Under the pieces are notes generated by a model. It was given only the letters and a program-made list of their open reading frames with translations, did no database searches and had not been told where the DNA came from. A stretch of 64,000 nt of DNA, taken from assembly GCA_963971575.1 (NCBI GenBank), contig OZ020620.1, forward strand, positions 40,152,924 to 40,216,923, given 5' to 3'. Within the stretch, counting starts at the first letter, position 1; every line of letters starts with the position of its first letter. Of this stretch, positions 45,701 to 54,700 are shown one piece after another. The translations under genes were made by a program, and so were the position numbers. Source of the stretch: Liopterus haemorrhoidalis (Eukaryota > Arthropoda > Insecta > Coleoptera > Dytiscidae).

Positions 45701-48700
45701 ATTATTAAAATTTGAAAAATTGAAAAATGTTAAAAGTTGCAATCTTTATGGCCAATACTGTATATATATATATTTTTTTAGTGATATTCAGAATACGTAA
45801 ACAAACTGCAGATCCTATAAGAACGAAAACAACATATACAATATTTAGGGGTCCTTTTCTGGTATTCGTTGCGACCTTTCTAATTGGAATAAACGTTCAT
45901 TATTGGGGAGCTTACGGCGTAAATCGAGTGCTAATTTTTGAATTAGATCCAAGACATAATTCCAGTGCCCAGGATATAATGGAGACAGGAGCATTCTTTC
46001 TGGTTGCCTTGGGAATAACTCTATTATTACATTTATATAGTGATATGTTACGTGTTCCACATTTCGTATTTCCACTTGTTTTTTATATTTTCTGGTTTTT
46101 ATTTTTGGTAAATCCAATTAATATTTGTAAAAAGGGACCAAGATACTGGTTATTAGATAAGATGGTAAGTATTGTTACGGTTTATTATACACATTCCGTC
46201 CGAAAATATGGTATACACTAGCAGACCCCTTGCCAACAACGTTGGCAAACTGGTAACGAATAAAAATCAATTATTGAAATTTGCATGATTCTGCGTATAT
46301 TAACAAAACAAAAACGTTTCTTGATTATACCTAGGAAATCCTAAAAAGTTGCTTAATGCGTGTCGTTTCAAAATTAGTAACGCGCCGGATACGGCCCGCG
46401 GGCCATAGCTGGACATCAATGGTATAGCTGTTTCGGATTATACCTAGGTAATCCTAAAAAGCCGCTCAAAGCGTGTCGTTTAAAAATTAGTATCGGACCG
46501 GTCAGTCCGCGGGCGTAACATCAATTAACACAACATCAGGTAACCAAACGTACTGATTTGAGAGCTCTGGTAACTCAGCTTTATCGAGGTACGTCGTTTC
46601 CCCACTCAACTCGTGGCCGCCCGCTTGCCGCAACACCCGCTAGCACCTAGGAACTTAGCGTTACGTACACACAGATATTAGGGCTTTTATATACACGGTG
46701 TCTCAAAAGAAATTTTAGATTTAGTGGATCGATTAAAAAAAAAGTAAGCCGTATATAGAAAAAATGTTTATTAATTATTAAAATACACTTTTTGGGGATT
46801 TATTTCTTAAAAATAATATCGTCTAAATGTAGACCCTCGAGTTCTCGGCACTCATTTAATCGAACAGTAAAATTACTTATGACGTCTCGGCAGATGGACT
46901 CAGGGATGGCTACCATTTCGTGACGGATATTTTCTTTCAAATGCGCCAGTGAAGTCGGTTTATTGGCGTAAACTTTAGATTTAAGATAACCCCATAGGAA
47001 AAAGTCCATAGGGGTTAAATCTGGACTGCGTGGAGGCCAATTTATGTCACCTCTCCGGGAGATCAATTTGCCTGAGAAAATTTCACGAACACGTGGCAGA
47101 GACATATTGGACGTGTGTGAAGTTGCTCCGTCCTGTTGGAACCATGTTCTTTGGTTATAGCCAGGAAAGTTTTGTAGTTCAGGTACCAAGAAGTTGTCTA
47201 ACATCTCCACATAACGCTCTGAATTCACTGTAACTGCACGCCCCCTTTCGTCTTCAAAAAAGTAAGGGCCGATAATTCCTCGCGCCGACATCGCAGCCCA
47301 TACGGTCACTTTAGGCGAATGTAGGGGTTTCTGATGTTTGCGTTACGGATTCGTTGCACTCCAGTAGCGGCAGTTCTGCTTATTTACGTGGCCATTAAGA
47401 TGAAAATGAGCTTCATTCGAAAACAAAATGTTGGTAAACGGTGAAAATTGCTCAATCACCTGATTTACGAAATTAAGCCTCTGACTGGCATCTTGGGGCT
47501 TTAATTCTTGCACCAATTGAATTTTGTAGGGGTGCAGCTTTAGGTCTTTGTGCATAATGCGATGTAATTATGATCTATGCACATTTAAAGCACTTGCGCG
47601 CTTCCGAATTGAAAGGTTCGGGTCGTCACGAACAGACTGATTAACATTCTCCACGTTTTCTACCGGTCTTGATGACCTAGGTCGCCCGGATTTTGATTTA
47701 TCCAGCGTTGTACCAGTCTCTTCAAACTTTTTAACCCAATGTCGAATGAGAGGAATGCTTGGCGCATCATTTAAGTGGCGAAAACCTCGAATACTGCAGA
47801 ATTTTCTACGCACTACAGTCGCCGAATCACCGTTTTTGTAAAACTCTCGTACGCATAACGCGCGGTCTGCTCCCGAGAAACGCTCCATAGTGACGGAATT
47901 CCCAAGAGCCAGGCTACCGATTGACATAACCCCCGCGCCCCTCGGATACGTTGCGTTCACGCAGTAAGCTAAATAAATATAAAATTTCTTTTGAGACACC
48001 TTGTATATAATTGTAATGAAATCCAATATTTCATTTTAGAAATGTAAAAATAGTAAGGTCTGTTCCTTTGGTTTAGGCGGCACTAGATTTTCAATTCTAG
48101 TTACTTTTACCGATTAATTGAAGCTTTTGATCATTTTGTTCAGGAAAAGTCACTTCAATATATAAAAAAATATCTAATGACAAATTACAAAAACGAAAAT
48201 TGCGGTTAGTTCCGCCTAATCGTTTGGAATAGACTGTAGGTACAAATTAGGATTATTATATTGCGTATAATAATGTTAATGTGAAATTAATTACTATTAA
48301 AAAGGAATATTTCTATTTCAAAATCTAATAAATGCTTTTTGTGTATTATATGTTACTTTTTTCGTATTTTATCTTTACATTATTAAATAAAACCTATATA
48401 ATATAAATAAATAGCTTTTTTTAATATTAATAAAACATCGATGTTTCCCATACATCGATGTTGTTCCTTCGATGTTTTTTCAACATTGATAGTAAGCGCC
48501 GATGTTAACATCGATGTTGAAACATCGATGTTTTGCCTTCGATGTACAACCCTACTCCATATGTCCTGTACTGCATACTCACCTTTGAACGGACTATAGA
48601 TACAATTTTTCTTAGGTATCTGTCTCTAGATATTTTTTTAAATGTATCTATTACAACACTGGTCAATTAGTATGTTTATATATTTTGACAATTTAATGAA

Positions 48701-51700
48701 ATTTTTAGAGAAGAATTCTTTGTGCTCCATTCTGTTTTGTACGACTTCCCGATTTTTGGCTTGCTGACGTTATGAACAGTTTGGTTGTTGCCATGGGAGA
48801 TATATATTTTACAATATGTTTTTATTGCGCAAACAGAAGTATTGATGTAATCCACAGTAAGTTTATTTTATGGTTCTTCCTTTTTAATCTTCGTCGGGTA
48901 CAGTCAGAGCCGCAGTAAGGAAAACTTGCGCTAGGGGCAAAACTGTGTTTTGGCGCCTTTAGCAAAAAAAAGGTGGTTCTCAGTTCCCAAAATCCAAGTG
49001 ATGAGCAAAACAAAAGGTCCTCACCTCCCAAAATCCAACTGATGAGCAAAAAAAAAAGGTCCTCACTTCTCAAAATCCAAGTGATGAGCAAAAAAAAAAG
49101 GTCCTCACCTTCGCAATGTGGCGCCCTTTTCCTTAGTGCACTAGCCCCCCCCCCCGCCTTACAGCGGCTCTGGGTACAGTCAGTCTCATTAAATTTTGGT
49201 CTCACTCACACAAGTCCTTCATCTTGATCTATTAACTGTCAGATCTTTTGATGTGTCACTCCTTTATACAAAGTTTAATAAATTTCGGACATGATTCTAA
49301 AATTCAACAATCATTATTCGAGAAAAAGTTTAAATTGTTCGAATATTGTTTTAGTTAATAATTTTTGTTTTACAGATGCAGATAATTGTTACTATTGTTT
49401 TGCCAAAAATACGGTTGCGCCCCTCATCGTTAGCTGTCTACCGGCATGGTTTCGTTTAATGCAATGTTTCAGAAGATACAGAGATACTAAAGAAGCATTT
49501 CCTCATTTAGTTAATGCATTTAAATACACTTGGACAGTAATAGCAACTTTGGCTAAATTTACCATGGCGAAATTAGAAAGTACATAAAATTTTTAATAAC
49601 TATATTCACATTATGAGGTTACTAGTGCACCCATTGCCAACTGTGTTGGTAAACATATCAATACCTTAATGTGGGCTTTACTTCATTCAATTCAAATTGA
49701 ATCAACTCTTCGCCCATTATTAAGAACTGGACAAATTATAAGTATTATTCGCAATTTTTTATTCATAAACTTTTTAAGACGGGAAACCGATTCATTTTAG
49801 CTCAGTGCATTATATTTATATTGTTAAAACTAAAAATGATTTGAGACGTTTATTTATGCCTACGAAACCCTAGACATTTCTGTATGTAATTATATTCGTA
49901 GATTCTTAGAGAATATATCTGCAAAATATTGTTCGTATAGATCAAATGATATAGCAGTGTTTAGAGTTTCTTGTTTATGCCTACGAAACCCTAGACATTT
50001 CTGTATGTAATTATATTCGTAGATTCTTAGAGAATATATCTGCAAAATATTGTTTGTATAGATCAAATGATATAGCAGTGTTTAGAGTTTCTTGTTTATG
50101 CCTACGAAACCCTAGACATTTCTGTATGTAATTATATTCGTAGATTCTTAGAGAATATATCTGAAAAATATTGTTCGTATAGATCAAATGATATAGCAGT
50201 GTTTAGAGTTTCTTGTTTATACCTGCGAAACCCTAGACATTTCTGTATGTAATTATATTCGTAGATTCTTAGAGAATATATCTGCAAAATATTGTTTGTA
50301 TCGGTTAAAGGATATAGGACTGTCTAGAGTTTCTCGTTTATGCCTACGAAATCCTAGACACTTCTATATGTAATTTTATCCGCAGTTTTTCAGAGAATAA
50401 TTCTGTAAAATATTGTTCATATCGGTTAAAGGATATAGGAGTATCTAGACTCTTGTTTATGCCTACGAAACCCTAGATATTTATGTATGAAATTATATTC
50501 ACAGATTCTTAGAGAATAAATCTGCAAAATATTGTTATATCGGAGTGCCTAGAATCATAAACTGTACAACATGGTAAGGATTACGACAGAGCTGGTACTT
50601 GAAGGGCATCGTACGCTCCTCTTCAAATATATTTTTATTTGCCCTCACTTATAAAAAAAGCGCAAAGTTGTATATTTGCCAAAAGTAAAAATGGAATAGC
50701 TTTATGTATTAAAAATTACGGAATGAGCGCCTTTTTTGCACCAGACATAAGTATTGGAACATTTGCTACGCTCATGTTTCAACATGTGTGTAAAAAACCT
50801 GCCATTTCGTAACGCGTGATACACATGGCTTTTTGTTTTTTCGTCGAAAAATGTATAAAATAATCAGAAATCAAAAGTTTTTATAATAAATTTACCTGAG
50901 AAGTGACAGACATCTGATAGTTCGTTTTTTACCAGTTCTGTCATTAATATAAATAAGTTTCAACAAAAAAACATTTATCGGTCTTCTTTATTTCCTAACT
51001 AGTTAGTAAATGAAGATTTAAGTGTGGAAATGGGTGCCATTTTGACATTCAAAATAATAAAGAAATGTCAATATTTCGTAACGGAATTGCAAAAAATATA
51101 TAGTATCTTGCTAATCGTAGGAAACATGCGCAGAATTTGATTAATTAAAAGTCCTTTTATTTTTACAAACGCATCTCTTGCCGAGTTTATTAACTATTAT
51201 TCCTAATAGCAAAATTTTCATTTCAGGTAAATATGATCACCTTTCTAATCCCGGTGTATACTTATTTTTTATATGCAGTACCATAAGTGCTCTATATGCT
51301 CATGTATGGGACATATCAGTAGACTGGGGCTTAATGAGTAAAAATGCGGGTCGAAACTTGTTTTTACGAGAAGAAATCGTTTATCCCAAAGTAAGTATTT
51401 ATAGTCTATTTCACGATAAGTTGAAGTGACTATCTACTTATAGTCCTAAACACAGTGGGTGGTAATTAAAAATAACTCTAATCCCTTGTTTGTACCCATA
51501 AACTAGCCAGAGATGTATCAGGTATAAATTACATTACACCATGTAATGACACAATTGTAACAAGAAATAAACATAAGATATCATCAAAATAAACTTTATT
51601 TTTATTATAAATACAATTAATTTATAGAACTTATAATTAAATTTAAAACATTACAATTAGTATTTAAAACATTACAATGAAATAAATTTTAAATTAAATA

Positions 51701-54700
51701 ATGTTTAAGATAAAAAAATATCTTACAAGTCCAAATCATTCTTTGAATCAGTCTCTAAATTAATGATTATAGTACGTTCTATTTGCATATAACTGTCCTC
51801 AGTTTTAATAACATGATTTAGACAATTTTTCCAACTATCTACAGGGATATTTTCCACTTCTTTTTTTAGTTCTATCACAGTGCCGTTTAAAGTGGGAGAA
51901 ACATTATTCCGTTTTATTCTCGCCTTTAACTGACTCCACATTTGTTCAATAGGATTGAATATACAATAATACGGAGGTAGTCATAAAACTGTGTGTCCTT
52001 TGCATTGAGCAATATTATCGCAAACATATTCTTTATAAAAATTATAACTTTTTAATAATTTAATTAAACATTTTTTTTTATAACTTTCTTCAAAGTAAAT
52101 ATCATTTTTATATAAAAAGTCTTGGATTTCCTTCTTATGCCTGGGCTACACCTGCATCTATCGTCGCTAAACTTCGCTTTAACGTGACATAAACGCTAAT
52201 GTGGCCAGCTACTATCGGTTTGCGTTCACAATATTAGCAGTGCGCGCCACTAGACACATGACGATAACTGAAGTGGCGGTTTTAGAGCGCACATCAAAGG
52301 AACTTAGCGCAGACCGTAGAATGTTCTGTTGGCGCGTATTTTTGTTTATCCGGCATCATTTGAGGTTATGTTATACATATTTCTTTACAACTTATTTGTG
52401 TCAAATCAGATAAGACTATGTTTGAATTTGTAAAATTAAATGTAAAAAATAATTTTAGGTTGCAGTTATGATGGATATACACCATAATTTTATTTAATTT
52501 ACAGAAAAATAAATACGCTTGTACCTTGTAAACGTAAATAAAGTGTAGCGGCGAAAACGCAGGTATGGCCACAAGTTGCGCTTTAGCACGATATCGATAG
52601 ATGCAGTTTAGCACGCATTTATATAGCGTGCAATTATCGGCGAAGCTTATAACGCAAGTGTGGCCCAGGCATAACAATAACACTGTTAGCCGGTATATAT
52701 TTCCGCCGTGGTATCGTCATGGTAGTCGAGTCTAGAATCTTTGATATTTTTCGCCGAAAGCAAGAGTGCATTCGGTATCCATCCAGTTTCAGAACCTGCA
52801 TGAAGTATAAAAAACGTATTACCTGTATCGTAATACGTTTACCTTTATTAGACGGTGCTCTTGTTAGACATTTATTTGACGTATCCACGCAACCTTTTGA
52901 GTTTGTTTCATGTGTGTCGTACCAAGTTTCATCTAAATAAATTATTGACCTTTTATCTTCTCTGTATTTTTTAATGTTTTTTAAATAATTTTGTCTCAAA
53001 AGTTTTAATCGCTCTGACTTCATAGGGAACTGCTTTTTATTTACAGTTTTAAATTGAAACCCTATACTTTTAAGGGCACGCCATAAGGTCACCTTTGAAC
53101 AATTAATCTTGGATTAATCTTTTGAGCAATATGTCCAATGTTGGCACATTTTGTTCGGTGTACATTTAGTAAATTTTTTGCCGTATTACATCTTTCTGGA
53201 AACCATCGAAACATTTTGATATGCCTGAATCCATTCGTTTTCTTCTCCTATCAATGGATTTATTTACAATATTCCATACTGTTGTCATCGCTACTTTCGT
53301 TGTCTTGCTTGTCTCTTCTAATGCCGCTTGTTTGTTTTTGCGGTTCCTTAAATATAAATACACATTGGCCACAATTTCTTTAGCTTCTACAGGTAAATAT
53401 ATACAAGTTTTTTCCCGATTTTTTTTTTATTGTATCTTGCACTATATCGTCATCTTCTATCTTGGTCACATAGTCATCTGCTTCATTTGCTTGCACAGAA
53501 GTTAATTGTTCGTTCCAAGGACGCCACATTTTTCTAACACGTACTGAACTATTTAACACAAATCACAAGTTATCTGATAGAAAATTCAAAGCGAAGTGAA
53601 AACATATTTAAAACAACTGCAATTTATACCTGATACATCACTGACTAGTTTATGGGTGCAAACAAGGGATTAGTGTTATTTGTAATTACCACCCACTGTG
53701 TTTAGGACCATAAGTAGATAGTCACTTCATCTTATCGTGAAATAGACTATACTTTGGAACATATTTCAGGCAACGCTCTTATAAATTACCATTGATGTCA
53801 TATAATATAGACACACTTTTTTGCATAGTCTATACCAGTGGTCTTCAACCTTCTTACATCTGCGGAACCCTACAGTTTAAAACCCTTATGTTACGGTGTC
53901 CTTTGGTTGCGGTGTGGGGTACAAATGTACCCCATTTTGTTTATTAGCTGAAATTACAATATTTTCAATTGCAATTTTTTCATACGTCCAACATTCATAA
54001 AATCCTGTTTCATACTAACCAACTAAATTTCTAGCAAAGCATAGTATACGCCCAACCTGATACATCCGTCCTGTCCGACGTCTAGATTCATACTGTATCG
54101 GGTGTTTAGGCGTAGCTGCTTTGCAAACATTCAGGGAATTCACCAGAGTTGACTCCGCCCTTTACTTAAAAATAACCAATAAAATTCATGAAAACTAAAT
54201 AAATTAATATTAGGTGTTTAAAATAAAAAATGAAAAAAAAATATTTACCTACATTGTTTCATAAGTAGGTAAATAAAGTATTTATGGTATTTATAAAACT
54301 CAAGAACGATTATTTTATTCAAATTTTGTGGGGTACATTTTAAATAGCACCGCTCCGTAAGAGTTAAATGCTATTTCTTTGGAACCCCAAGGCAAAAAGC
54401 CACAATAGGCTGTCTTTTTACCGACCGCCAACATATATAAGAGAGGTATTGTGATCATACCGCTTCTGGCATTTCGATGGTTCTCCACGAATTTCGGTCC
54501 CTACATAACGTTTTGTTTATTTTTATCATGATGTCTGTTGGTCTGTCTGTCTGACGGTGTACACATGCAGAGCAAATTTAACTAAAAGGATTTTTATGAC
54601 ACGAGTTGATAAACTTTTGGTAAAAATCGTTTAACTAGAAATGGAAGTTTACTCGTGTCGGTTTTAAGATTTTTGCGAATATTTCACAACAGAGAAATAT

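Noticed and set aside
48822..49227. Overlapping frames over the GGTCCTCAC repeats
   Set aside because: Frames arise from the 35-base tandem units of a hAT MITE and are open on both strands.
49850..50560. Regular repeats as a possible CRISPR array
   Set aside because: The repeats are 120 bases, contiguous and without unique spacers, in an animal intron.
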